64,000 nt of DNA, taken from the NCBI GenBank assembly GCA_050288165.1, contig JBNKDG010000007.1:124001-188000 (forward strand), in the 5' to 3' direction. Shown here one piece after another: positions 26,987 to 35,463 of this stretch. Under the pieces are notes generated by a model. It did not search any database, had not been told where the DNA came from, and saw nothing but the letters and a program-made list of their open reading frames with translations. The stretch comes from JAPHTQ01 sp050288165. Lineage in GTDB: Bacteria > Pseudomonadota > Gammaproteobacteria > Thiohalomonadales > Thiohalomonadaceae. Position 1 is the first letter of the stretch. Every line of letters starts with the position of its first letter. The translations under genes and the position numbers were made by a program.

Positions 26987-27526
26987 ATGAAAAGAATTAC
27001 ATCTCGCCTTGCCATGTTCCTGTTCGGTTTGGCCGCCTGTACTGGTATCGCCTCTGCGGAGAGCGGTGCCAATATCGCTTTTGTGAATACTGCCCAGGTG
27101 CTGGAGCAGGCACCACAGGCAGAGGCTGTACGTAAAACCCTGCAGGACGAGTTCTCCGCTCGTGATACCAAGTTGCAGGGCGAACAGAAAAAGATCAAAG
27201 CGCTGGAAGACAGAATGGCGCGTGATAGCCTGACCATGAGTCAGGAAGAGCAGAGTAAACTGGAACGGGAGATTCTGGCACAGAAACGCGACCTCAAACG
27301 CTCACGCGATGAGTTTGCCGAAGACTTCAATATTCGACGCAATGAAGAACTGGCGAAGATGCAGCGCGACATCGCTACCTCCATCGTCGCCCTGGCCAAG
27401 GAAAAAGGTTTCGACCTGATTCTGGAAACCGGTGTGATCTTTGCCAGTGAGCGCGTTGACATTACCAAGGTCGTGATCGAGCGGCTGAAGCAGGATTTCG
27501 CCAAGAGCGACAACAAGAAAAAGTAG
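26987..27526 (+). CDS. skp: periplasmic chaperone Skp/OmpH
   Basis: 179 residues. A trimeric periplasmic chaperone that carries unfolded outer-membrane proteins to BamA. Signal peptide residues 1-24 (ASA cleavage), then 'NIAFVNTAQVLEQAPQAEAV' and a long charged coiled coil, ending 'SDNKKK'. The start ATG follows CAGGAA. A Cys in the signal region (AACTG) is not in a good lipobox because the ASA site follows. It lies between bamA and lpxD as usual. Confidence 0.93.
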   Translation: MKRITSRLAMFLFGLAACTGIASAESGANIAFVNTAQVLEQAPQAEAVRKTLQDEFSARDTKLQGEQKKIKALEDRMARDSLTMSQEEQSKLEREILAQKRDLKRSRDEFAEDFNIRRNEELAKMQRDIATSIVALAKEKGFDLILETGVIFASERVDITKVVIERLKQDFAKSDNKKK

Positions 27527-27537
27527 GCGCGACGGGC

Positions 27538-28569
27538 TTGCACTATACACTCGGTCAACTGGCAGAAAAGCTGAACCTTCAACTTGAAGGGGAGGCTGAC
27601 TATGTCGTCCATCGTATTGCCACACTGGCTAATGCTGATGCCGAGAGCATCAGCTTTCTTGCGGACTCCCGTTATCGTAAATACCTGCAGGGCAATAAGG
27701 CCGGTGCGGTCATTCTGCGTGAGGCCGATCGGCAGTATTGCGAAGGCAATGCCCTGATCTCGGACAATCCATACCTCAGTTATGCACGTCTTTCCGCACT
27801 GTTTGCACCTCAGCCTGGCGATGAGCTTCTGCTGCATGAGCGTGCGGTGATCCACCCCGAGGCAATTATCGGACAAAATGTCCGTGTCGGCGCCAATGCT
27901 GTGATCGGCAAAGCTGTACGTCTTGGCGACAACGTCAGCATCGGTGCTGGAACAGTCATTGGCGAGGGTAGCGAAGTTGGCGCAGGTTCAACCCTTTATG
28001 CCAACGTGACGGTGTATCATGACTGTCGTATCGGTGAGCGCGCCGTGATTCATGCGGGCGCGGTGATTGGTTCCGACGGTTTCGGCTTCGCCAACAGCAA
28101 AGGGGAATGGATCAAGATCCACCAGTTGGGCAGAGTGATCATCGGCAATGATGTCGAGATCGGCGCCAACACCAGTATCGATCGCGGTGCGATTGAAGAT
28201 ACCGTGATTGGCGACGGGGTAAAGCTGGATAACCAGATACAGATCGCACACAACGTCAAGGTCGGTAATAACACTGCCATGGCTGGCTGTGTCGGTGTGG
28301 CGGGTAGTGCCGATATCGGTGCCAACTGTGCCATCGGCGGTGGCGTCGGTATTCTGGGGCATCTGAAGATTGTCGATGGTGTGACCGTGACTGCCATGTC
28401 GATGGTGCCCGGTTCAATCAGGGAGAGTGGGGTCTATTCCGCGGGTACGCCGTTGGAGCCGAAGGCGGAGTGGCAAAAGAATTACGTACGCTTTAAACAG
28501 CTTGACGATATGGCTCGCCGTATCAAGATGCTGGAGAAAGCATTGGCTGAGAAAACAAAAGAAGGTTAA
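27538..28569 (+). CDS. lpxD: UDP-3-O-acylglucosamine N-acyltransferase
   Basis: 343 residues. It adds the second hydroxyacyl chain in lipid A synthesis. An N-terminal uridine-binding domain ('YTLGQLAEKLNLQLEGE') is followed by a left-handed beta-helix of hexapeptide repeats, with 'VIGSDGFGFAN' and the catalytic His in 'IQIAHNVKVGNN', and a helical C-terminus. It starts with TTG at 27538, twelve bases after the skp stop; no ATG lies nearby that keeps the conserved N-terminus. Confidence 0.94.
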   Translation: MHYTLGQLAEKLNLQLEGEADYVVHRIATLANADAESISFLADSRYRKYLQGNKAGAVILREADRQYCEGNALISDNPYLSYARLSALFAPQPGDELLLHERAVIHPEAIIGQNVRVGANAVIGKAVRLGDNVSIGAGTVIGEGSEVGAGSTLYANVTVYHDCRIGERAVIHAGAVIGSDGFGFANSKGEWIKIHQLGRVIIGNDVEIGANTSIDRGAIEDTVIGDGVKLDNQIQIAHNVKVGNNTAMAGCVGVAGSADIGANCAIGGGVGILGHLKIVDGVTVTAMSMVPGSIRESGVYSAGTPLEPKAEWQKNYVRFKQLDDMARRIKMLEKALAEKTKEG

Positions 28570-28574
28570 CGATA

Positions 28575-29021
28575 GTGGAAAAGATGGACATTCAGGCAAT
28601 CCTCGAACACTTGCCGCACAGGTATCCCTTCCTGTTGGTAGACCGCGTGTTGGAGTGCGAACCGGGTAAGCGCCTCAAGGCGATTAAAAACGTTTCAGTC
28701 AACGAGCCGATGTTCACCGGTCACTTCCCTGAACGCCCTGTTTTTCCTGGTGTCCTGATTATGGAAGCGCTGGCACAGGCTACCGGGATTCTGGCATTCA
28801 AAACCCAGGGCAAGAAACCCGACGGCAGCTCGCTCTACTATTTTGCCGGTATCGATAACTGCCGTTTCAAGCAGCCGGTATTGCCGGGTGATCAGCTGGT
28901 ACTGGAAGTGGCCGTACTGAAAGAGAAACGTGGTATCTGGAAATTCAGTGCCGAAGCCAGCGTCGATGGCAAGGTTGTCGCCAGTGCTGAACTGATGTGT
29001 GCAGAACAGGTCATTAAATAA
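28575..29021 (+). CDS. fabZ: 3-hydroxyacyl-ACP dehydratase FabZ
   Basis: 148 residues, hot-dog fold. It dehydrates 3-hydroxyacyl-ACP in fatty-acid synthesis and competes with LpxA/LpxD for hydroxyacyl-ACP. Catalytic His50 and Glu64 lie in 'TGHFPERPVFPGVLIMEALA'. GTG 28575 is preferred, nine bases after GAAGG; ATG 28584 is an alternative but is too close to its only purine stretch. It stands between lpxD and lpxA, five bases and one base from its neighbours. Confidence 0.95.
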   Translation: MEKMDIQAILEHLPHRYPFLLVDRVLECEPGKRLKAIKNVSVNEPMFTGHFPERPVFPGVLIMEALAQATGILAFKTQGKKPDGSSLYYFAGIDNCRFKQPVLPGDQLVLEVAVLKEKRGIWKFSAEASVDGKVVASAELMCAEQVIK

Positions 29022-29022
29022 T

Positions 29023-29799
29023 ATGAACGACATCCACTCCACAGCGATTATCGATCCTTCAGCCAAGATTGCAGAAGGGGTAACCATCGGCGCCTACAGC
29101 GTTATCGGAGCCGGGGTGGAAATTGGAGCCAACACCTGGATCGGACCACATGTGGTGATCAATGGGCCGACCAGCATTGGCTGCAATAACAAAATTCATC
29201 AATTCGCTTCACTCGGTGAAGCGCCGCAGGACCTGAAATATGACGGTGAGCCGACCCGCCTGGAGCTCGGTGATCGCAACACCATCCGTGAATTTGTCAC
29301 CGTCAATCGCGGCACTCCCGGTGGCGGAGGTGTTACCCGCGTCGGTAACGATAACCTGCTGATGGCCTACATTCACATCGCCCACGACTGCCAGGTGGGC
29401 AACAATGTGATCTTCTCCAACAACGCGTCGCTGGCAGGTCATGCACACGTTGGTAACTTTGTGATCCTCAGTGGCTTTACCCTGGTACATCAGTTCTGCT
29501 CCATCGGTGACTATGCGTTCACCGGCATGGGCAGTGCCATCTCCAAAGATGTGCCGCCGTACCTGATGATCTCGGGAAATCCCGCTGCGCCGCACGGTCT
29601 GAACAAGGTCGGTCTCAAGCGTCGTGGTTTTAGCGACGAGCAGATTCGCAACTTGCTCAAGGTCTACAAGATCCTTTATCGGGAAGGTCTGAGCCTGGAA
29701 GAGGCGACCAAACAGATCAACGCGATGGGTGAGCAGCATGAGGAAGTGAAGCGCTTTGCCGATTTCCTTGGCGATTCGCGGCGCAGTATTATTCGTTAA
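29023..29799 (+). CDS. lpxA: UDP-GlcNAc (or UDP-GlcNAc3N) acyltransferase LpxA
   Basis: 258 residues. The first step of lipid A synthesis. A left-handed beta-helix with hexapeptide repeats; the catalytic His pair is in 'YIHIAHDC' (H118, H121, equivalent to E. coli H122/H125) and the C-terminal helices end 'GDSRRSIIR'. ATG 29023 is one base after the fabZ stop. Compared with E. coli, the position of His99 ('HRGT') is Asn95 here ('NRGT'). Because gnnA/gnnB-like genes lie nearby, this enzyme may use the 3-amino substrate analogue; that is inference. Confidence 0.94.
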   Translation: MNDIHSTAIIDPSAKIAEGVTIGAYSVIGAGVEIGANTWIGPHVVINGPTSIGCNNKIHQFASLGEAPQDLKYDGEPTRLELGDRNTIREFVTVNRGTPGGGGVTRVGNDNLLMAYIHIAHDCQVGNNVIFSNNASLAGHAHVGNFVILSGFTLVHQFCSIGDYAFTGMGSAISKDVPPYLMISGNPAAPHGLNKVGLKRRGFSDEQIRNLLKVYKILYREGLSLEEATKQINAMGEQHEEVKRFADFLGDSRRSIIR

Positions 29800-29810
29800 T
29801 AGCAGAAAGA

Positions 29811-29837
29811 AAAGCCGCGCTTAGCGTGGCTTTTTTA
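29811..29837. terminator. bidirectional terminator between lpxA and lpxB
   Basis: GCCGCGC (29814-29820), loop TTA, GCGTGGC (29824-29830) with one G-U pair, AAAA before and TTTTTT after. It lies between the convergent lpxA and lpxB stops. Confidence 0.85.
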
Positions 29838-30980
29838 TTTGTGCAGTAATTCCAGCGCCAGCTCGGCGACATGTTTTGAACCACCACTGCCCCCCAACCT
29901 TTCCCTGACCGCCAGTTGACGCTCACGCATGGCGTCGGCCCTGGCGTTATCGTTAAGCAGTTCAAGTGCTGCCTGGCTGATTTTGTCCGGCGTAGCGTCG
30001 TGCTGAATCAATTCGGGTGCAACCCTTTCCCCCGCGACGATGTTACATAGGGCGATGTGATCGACCTTGATCATGCGTGACATGATGCGGTAACTGAGTG
30101 AGGCAATTTTATAGATCACCACCAGCGGCACCTGCATCAGGGCAATTTCCAGTGTCGCGGTGCCTGAGGCGCTGACGATAGCATCGCAGGCGCGCATGAC
30201 GTCGTAGGAACGACCGGGTATGACGCGAATATCGAGATACGTTGTCGCCAGATAGGGTGTAAGAAACTCTTCGCTGAGTGTCGAGGCTCGCGGGAGAATA
30301 AATTGCACATCTGGGCGTTGCCTGTGGATAAGCGCAGCACTCTCCAGCACGATGGGTAACAGCCGTTTGATCTCACTACGGCGACTGCCGGGGAAAAGTC
30401 CCAGTACCGGGCGAGAGGGATCGAGACCGAATTCCTGCTCTGCCTGTTCATGGCTTAAGCGACTGGTGACTTCATCCACCAACGGATGACCGACAAAACG
30501 CACCGGCACACCAGCCTGTTCGTAGAATGGGACTTCGAAGGGAAAGACCACCGCCATCATGTCGACCAGCTTCTTGATCTTGTAAACCCGTTTCTGTCGC
30601 CAGGCCCATACTTGCGGGCTGATGTAATAGAGCACCTTGATGCCGAGTTCTTTGGCGGTTTTTGCCAGGCGCAGATTGAAGTCGGGATAGTCGACCAGGA
30701 TCAGCATGTCCGGACGACGCTCACGCAGCTCGTTACGCATTCTGTCCAGTACACCTTTGAGAAAGCGGTAGTTGGCCAGTACTTCGACCAGACCCACTAC
30801 CGCCATATCGGCAGAGTCGACCAGAATCTCGACACCGGCCTTTTTCATCCGCTCGCCACCGATACCGGCAAAATGCACCGCTGGCTCGATTTGATGCAGC
30901 TCTTCTACCAGACGTGCCGCATGATGGTCGCCGGAGGCCTCTCCGGCGACGATCAAAACCTGTTTAGGTGTATTGGACAC
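29835..30980 (-). CDS. lpxB: lipid A disaccharide synthase
   Basis: 381 residues, GT19 glycosyltransferase. It joins 2,3-diacyl-GlcN-1-P to UDP-diacyl-GlcN. It starts 'VLIVAGEASGDHHAARLVEEL' and has 'FPFEVPFYEQAGVPVRFVGH', 'LGLFPGSRRSEIKRLLPI' and 'SGTATLEIALMQVPLVVIYK'. The start is GTG at 30978-30980. Its direction is opposite to lpxA, unlike the usual lpxA-lpxB order. It is the last gene of an operon with the two sugar-modifying genes upstream (17 bases between). Confidence 0.95.
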   Translation of the reverse strand: MSNTPKQVLIVAGEASGDHHAARLVEELHQIEPAVHFAGIGGERMKKAGVEILVDSADMAVVGLVEVLANYRFLKGVLDRMRNELRERRPDMLILVDYPDFNLRLAKTAKELGIKVLYYISPQVWAWRQKRVYKIKKLVDMMAVVFPFEVPFYEQAGVPVRFVGHPLVDEVTSRLSHEQAEQEFGLDPSRPVLGLFPGSRRSEIKRLLPIVLESAALIHRQRPDVQFILPRASTLSEEFLTPYLATTYLDIRVIPGRSYDVMRACDAIVSASGTATLEIALMQVPLVVIYKIASLSYRIMSRMIKVDHIALCNIVAGERVAPELIQHDATPDKISQAALELLNDNARADAMRERQLAVRERLGGSGGSKHVAELALELLHK

Positions 30981-30997
30981 AGACTGCAGGTACGAAA

Positions 30998-32092
30998 TTA
31001 AAGCGCTGAGCGAATCACATCCAGAATCATGTCCACCTTCTCATCTTCCAGTTCAGGATAGACCGGCAGGGACATGCAAAGGCTGGCGATCTTTTCTGTC
31101 ACTGGCAGCGTCACGCCTTTGCACATTTCGGCAAAGACTTCCTGCTGGTGCAGCGGAATAGGGTAGTAGACCGCGCAGGATATCTGCTGTGCCTGCAATG
31201 CAGCCATGATTTGATCGCGCTTCTCACTCAGCAGGGTGTACTGGTGATAGACGTGACGACCGATGCCATCTTCGTGCGGCGGAGTGGTGCCATCCATCTG
31301 TGCCAGTGCGGCGGAGTAGCGATGGGCGACGCGGCGGCGGCCTTCGTTGTACTGATCGATACGCTTCAGCTTGGCGCGCAGAATGACCGCCTGCAGTTCA
31401 TCGAGGCGGGAGTTGAAGCCCAGCTCTGAGTGGTGGTAACGCTGCCAGCTACCGTGGTTGCGCAGTACGCGCAGATGCTCGACGGCTTTATCGTCGTTGG
31501 TGGTCACCAGACCACCGTCACCAAAGCAGCCCAGGTTCTTGCTGGGGAAGAAGCTGAAGCAACCGGCGGCGCTCAGGCTGCCGGTCTGTTTGCCACCGAT
31601 GTCGGCGCCGAAGGACTGGGCGCAGTCTTCCACCACAATCAGACCGTGTTTGTCGGCGATGGCCTGAATGCCGGGCATATCGGCAGGTTGACCGAACAGG
31701 TGAACCGGCAGGATCGCTTTGGTCTTTTTGGTGATCGCTGCTTCGATCTGGTTGACGTCGATGTTCATGGTCTTTTCGTCGATGTCGACGAAGACCGGAA
31801 CCGCACCGACATAGAGAATCGCTTCGGCGGTGGCAATGAAGGTGAACGGGGTGGTGATGACTTCGTCGCCTTCGCCGATACCGGCAGCGATCAGTGCCAG
31901 ATGCAGGGCATCGGTACCCGAGGCGCAACCGACCGCGTGTTTTACACCGAGGTAGGTGGCGGCCTCTTCCTCGAACGCCTTGACGTTGGGGCCGAGGATG
32001 AACTGAGTCGCTTCCAGTGCCTGCAGCAGGCCCTGATCGATTTCGTCTTTAATCGCGTGATACTGACCTTTGAGGTCCACCATTGGGATCAT
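30998..32092 (-). CDS. DegT/DnrJ/EryC1 aminotransferase, probable GnnB
   Basis: 364 residues, PLP sugar aminotransferase. The PLP Lys is K185 in 'FFPSKNLGCFGDGG'; 'GCASGTDALHLAL' and 'VEDCAQSFGA' are further family marks. Close relatives include WbpE (UDP-3-keto-GlcNAcA) and GnnB. Position between an oxidoreductase gene and lpxB favours GnnB, which aminates UDP-3-keto-GlcNAc to UDP-GlcNAc3N for lipid A. ATG 32090-32092 follows AGAGG by eight bases. The enzyme class is certain; the substrate is inferred from context. Confidence 0.82.
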   Translation of the reverse strand: MIPMVDLKGQYHAIKDEIDQGLLQALEATQFILGPNVKAFEEEAATYLGVKHAVGCASGTDALHLALIAAGIGEGDEVITTPFTFIATAEAILYVGAVPVFVDIDEKTMNIDVNQIEAAITKKTKAILPVHLFGQPADMPGIQAIADKHGLIVVEDCAQSFGADIGGKQTGSLSAAGCFSFFPSKNLGCFGDGGLVTTNDDKAVEHLRVLRNHGSWQRYHHSELGFNSRLDELQAVILRAKLKRIDQYNEGRRRVAHRYSAALAQMDGTTPPHEDGIGRHVYHQYTLLSEKRDQIMAALQAQQISCAVYYPIPLHQQEVFAEMCKGVTLPVTEKIASLCMSLPVYPELEDEKVDMILDVIRSAL

Positions 32093-32128
32093 GTGTCGTT
32101 ACCTCTGGGTAAATTTATTGAATTCGGT

Positions 32129-33064
32129 TCAGGCCAGGATTTCGCTGATGCGAATCGCTGTATCGAGTGCCCGACGGCCATCTTCACCGGTAACCGGCGG
32201 CGCACTCTTGTTGTTTATCGCATCGATAAAGGCCGTTGCTTCGGCCAGGATCGCATCGGAGTTATCGAAGATGCTCTCCTCGGAGGTGATCTCGGGAATG
32301 CCCGGGAACATCTCTTTTTCGCCCTTGCGGTGCACGCTAAGGACCTTGTCCTGAAAGTCGATGGAGATATAGGCGTCGGGTTGGAAGATACGCATCTTGC
32401 GCTGCGGCTTCATGCTCACCCGGCTGGCGGTAACGTTGGCGACGCAGCCGCTCTCGAAGGTGATGCGCGCGTTGACGATGTCGTGTTCTTTGGTCAGCAC
32501 GGAAACGCCGTTAGCGTCGATCTGCTTGATGGGGGAGCGCACCAGGTTCTGGATGATGTCGATGTCGTGGATCATCAGGTCCAGTACCACATTGACGTCG
32601 GCGCCACGAGGATTGAAAGGCGCCAGACGGTGCGACTCAATGAACTGCGGTGTGGTCAGCACCGGCTCAAGTGCCAGTACCGCCGAATTGAAGCGTTCCA
32701 GGTGACCGATCTGTAGCACCAGCGATTTCTCCCGGGCGATGGCGATCAACTCGTCCGCCTCGGCCACGGTGACGGTCATCGGTTTTTCCAGCAGTACATG
32801 GATGCCGTTTTCCAGGCACTCCTTCGCCACCTGATAGTGGAGCTGGGTGGGGACCACGATGCTCACCGCATCGACCTTGCCGAACAGTTCCCGATAATCG
32901 CCTACTGCCTGGGTATGGCATTCGTTGGCGACACGTTGGGCGTTTTCGATATTGCTGTCGGCGACAGCGACCAGTTCGGCCTGGGGCAGGGCGGCGTATT
33001 TCTGGGCATGAAAGCGCCCCAGATAACCGACGCCGATCACGGCGGTTTTAAGTGGAGTTGTCAC
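32129..33064 (-). CDS. Gfo/Idh/MocA oxidoreductase, probable GnnA
   Basis: 311 residues. Rossmann start 'TAVIGVGYLGRFHAQKY', catalytic Lys motif 'LLEKPMTVTV' and 'MIHDIDIIQNL' (His/Asp) identify a Gfo/Idh/MocA sugar dehydrogenase. In the GnnA role it would oxidise C3 of UDP-GlcNAc, giving the ketone used by the aminotransferase encoded 36 bases downstream. WbpB/WlbA-type dehydrogenases of O-antigen pathways are the main alternative. It starts with GTG at 33062-33064 and opens the gnnA-gnnB-lpxB unit; divergent from the secretion operon. Confidence 0.82.
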   Translation of the reverse strand: MTTPLKTAVIGVGYLGRFHAQKYAALPQAELVAVADSNIENAQRVANECHTQAVGDYRELFGKVDAVSIVVPTQLHYQVAKECLENGIHVLLEKPMTVTVAEADELIAIAREKSLVLQIGHLERFNSAVLALEPVLTTPQFIESHRLAPFNPRGADVNVVLDLMIHDIDIIQNLVRSPIKQIDANGVSVLTKEHDIVNARITFESGCVANVTASRVSMKPQRKMRIFQPDAYISIDFQDKVLSVHRKGEKEMFPGIPEITSEESIFDNSDAILAEATAFIDAINNKSAPPVTGEDGRRALDTAIRISEILA

Positions 33065-33177
33065 AATGAAAATACCTGACTAATTTAGGTCGAAAACGAG
33101 CGCAAATGATCGCACTTAATGCAATAAAAATCAAGAAGATAGGTTGGGGAGTGTAGTAGATAAGTATTATTTTGTAA

Positions 33178-33206
33178 TTGACAGTTATAACACTGCCAGT
33201 TAGATT
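33178..33206 (+). promoter_or_regulatory. sigma-70-type promoter of the type I secretion operon
   Basis: Perfect TTGACA (33178-33183), a 17-base spacer and TAGATT (33201-33206). Predicted start near 33213; a short GTCCC/GGGAC hairpin (33215-33228) lies in the leader before GGAGG (33251-33255). The surrounding intergenic region is AT-rich. A TTG codon inside this -35 box opens a longer reading frame but is not a credible start. Confidence 0.7.
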
Positions 33207-33261
33207 GACACCGTGTCCCTCAGGGGACGACACCACACATAATAATACACGGAGGTACCCT

Positions 33262-35454
33262 GTGCTTGCACAAGGGATAGCCCGCTTCAAAAGTAAAAAG
33301 AAGCCGGATATAGCACCATCTTGGGAAACTGAAAAACCTCTTTCACGCGAGTCCTTTGTGTGGGCTGTTGGTAGTTTAGCCCATGTTCATCGAATTCCCT
33401 TTGAACCTCAGCTTCTCCAGCACAATTTCCCTCCCCCTCATACTGTCGCTAGCCTCATAGCCTCGCTGCAGAAAATGGGTCTCGAATTGCGTTATGCGCA
33501 ACTAAGTGCAACTGGCATGCCTACCTTTCAACTCCCCTGTCTCGCTGTACTTAAGACTGAAGAAAATATTACAGAAGGAAATGGGGATGATGAAACAGAG
33601 GAGGAAGGCCCGGAATCCGTCAATCTGGTACTAATTGCCCGTCTTGAGGAGGGTCGTATCCTTTGGTTTTCAGCTGGCTCCAATACTCCTCAACTGGAGA
33701 ACGCGGAAGATTTTCTTGAACGGATTGAGCCCACCGTGTTGACCGCCTGGCCGGAACAACTTGCTGAGGAAGAGGAGGGTAACAAGGCCCCAGAATTTGG
33801 TTTCCGCTGGTTTATCCCTGAAATATTAAAGCACAAGCGTCTATGGAAAGACGTATTGCTTGCTTCGTTAGCCATCCAGCTTTTTGCATTGGCCACGCCA
33901 CTATTTACCCAGGTCGTTATTGACAAGGTTATCGTCCACCATGCGATGAACACTCTTTATGTGGTCGGGTTCGGGCTACTGATGTTTATGCTCTTTAGTG
34001 CGGGATTGACCTGGATTCGGCAATACCTGGTAATACACACAGGTAATCGAATAGATGCTGTATTGGGGAGCAAGGTATTCAGCCACCTGTTCCATTTGCC
34101 TATTCGCTATTTCGAAAAAAGGTCAACGGGAACCATGGTGGCACGGATTCAGGGGATTGAAAGTATCCGTGAGTTTGTCAGTGGAGCTGCGGTATCCCTG
34201 TTGTTGGACCTGCCGTTCCTGGTAATTTTCCTTGCTATTATGTTTTATTACAGCTGGCAGCTAACCTCCATTGTTTTAGTCTGCCTAACACTTATCGCAA
34301 TTATCAGTCTTGCCATTACACCGTTACTACGCCAGCGCATGAACGAACAGTTTCAACGTGGCGCAAAAAACCAGGCATTTCTCACCGAATACCTCTCAGG
34401 TGTGGAAACAGTTAAATCACTGCAAATGGAGCCGCAGCTCAATCACAAATATGGCGACATGCTCGCCGCCTATCTGGAAGCAGGGTTTAAAAGTCGTGCA
34501 CTTGGGAATACCTACAACGTATCGGCTCAAACAATTGAGCAGGTACAAACTCTCGCCGTACTAGCTGTGGGGGCCTGGTTGGTGATGAGTACCGATACCT
34601 TCACTATCGGTATGTTGGTTGCTTTCCAGATGTTTGCCAGTCGCTTATCTCAGCCAGTTATGCGAATTGTAGGCATGTGGCAACAGTTCCAGCAGGCCAA
34701 TATCTCGGTTAAACGCCTGGGCGATATTATGGATGCCCCGACTGAGCCCTATGCATTGATACCTGCACGCACACAAACAGGCTCAGGAAAGATTGAAATT
34801 CAAGGACTCGCATTTCGCTACGGCGAAGACCGGCCTTTTCTTTATCAGGATCTCAATGCATCAATACCAGCAGGTACCTCTGTTGCAATTCTGGGGCAGT
34901 CAGGTAGCGGTAAAAGCACACTAACTAAATTGCTACAGGGTTTCTACCAACCTTCCGAAGGGCGCATCTTGCTGGATGGACGAGATATCCGCCATCTCAG
35001 CGCCAATGAACTACGCCGTCATTTTGGTGTGGTTCCACAAGAAAGTGTGCTCTTCTCCGGAACAATATATGAGAATCTTATCCTCGCAAACCCTTACGCC
35101 ACGTTCGAGCAGATAAGCAATGCCTGCAAAATGGCGGAAATCCATGAAGTGATTGAAGCCTTGCCAGAAGGTTACCAAACTGAAATCGGTGAAAATGGAA
35201 GCGGTCTTTCTGGCGGACAGAAGCAACGGATGGCGATTGCAAGGGCATTACTCAAGCAACCAAAGGTATTAATCTTCGACGAGGCTATTGCGCACCTTGA
35301 TAGTGAAACATCTGAACAATTTGCCAATACCGTCAATCAGTTGCAAGGAAAGGTGACCGTGGTGTTTATCACTCACCAGATGCCGGAACGGTTACGTGTG
35401 GATCACAGTGTGTCACTTGGTGCATTCACAAAAAATATAACGAGTGTTGAATAA
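33262..35454 (+). CDS. type I secretion ABC transporter with degenerate C39-like domain (HlyB/LapB type)
   Basis: 730 residues. An inner-membrane ATPase of a type I secretion system. Domains: N-terminal peptidase-C39-like domain (about 20-150) in which the catalytic Cys position is not Cys ('FVWAVGSLAHVHRI'), as in RTX exporters that bind but do not cut the substrate; six membrane segments (about 195-450); ATPase with Walker A 'GQSGSGKST' (545-553), signature LSGGQ (649-653), Walker B 'VLIFDEAIAHLD' and H-loop 'VFITHQ'. GTG 33262 follows GGAGG by six bases. Its substrate is almost certainly the giant RTX protein of the same operon. Confidence 0.93.
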   Translation: MLAQGIARFKSKKKPDIAPSWETEKPLSRESFVWAVGSLAHVHRIPFEPQLLQHNFPPPHTVASLIASLQKMGLELRYAQLSATGMPTFQLPCLAVLKTEENITEGNGDDETEEEGPESVNLVLIARLEEGRILWFSAGSNTPQLENAEDFLERIEPTVLTAWPEQLAEEEEGNKAPEFGFRWFIPEILKHKRLWKDVLLASLAIQLFALATPLFTQVVIDKVIVHHAMNTLYVVGFGLLMFMLFSAGLTWIRQYLVIHTGNRIDAVLGSKVFSHLFHLPIRYFEKRSTGTMVARIQGIESIREFVSGAAVSLLLDLPFLVIFLAIMFYYSWQLTSIVLVCLTLIAIISLAITPLLRQRMNEQFQRGAKNQAFLTEYLSGVETVKSLQMEPQLNHKYGDMLAAYLEAGFKSRALGNTYNVSAQTIEQVQTLAVLAVGAWLVMSTDTFTIGMLVAFQMFASRLSQPVMRIVGMWQQFQQANISVKRLGDIMDAPTEPYALIPARTQTGSGKIEIQGLAFRYGEDRPFLYQDLNASIPAGTSVAILGQSGSGKSTLTKLLQGFYQPSEGRILLDGRDIRHLSANELRRHFGVVPQESVLFSGTIYENLILANPYATFEQISNACKMAEIHEVIEALPEGYQTEIGENGSGLSGGQKQRMAIARALLKQPKVLIFDEAIAHLDSETSEQFANTVNQLQGKVTVVFITHQMPERLRVDHSVSLGAFTKNITSVE

Positions 35455-35463
35455 GGGTCTCCG

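Noticed and set aside
26987..27060. Skp as a lipoprotein (Cys in the signal region)
   Set aside because: The residues before the Cys do not form a lipobox and a clear ASA signal peptidase I site follows.
33178..33261. A longer N-terminus for the ABC exporter from TTG 33178
   Set aside because: That codon is part of the TTGACA -35 box, and GTG 33262 has an ideal GGAGG six bases upstream.
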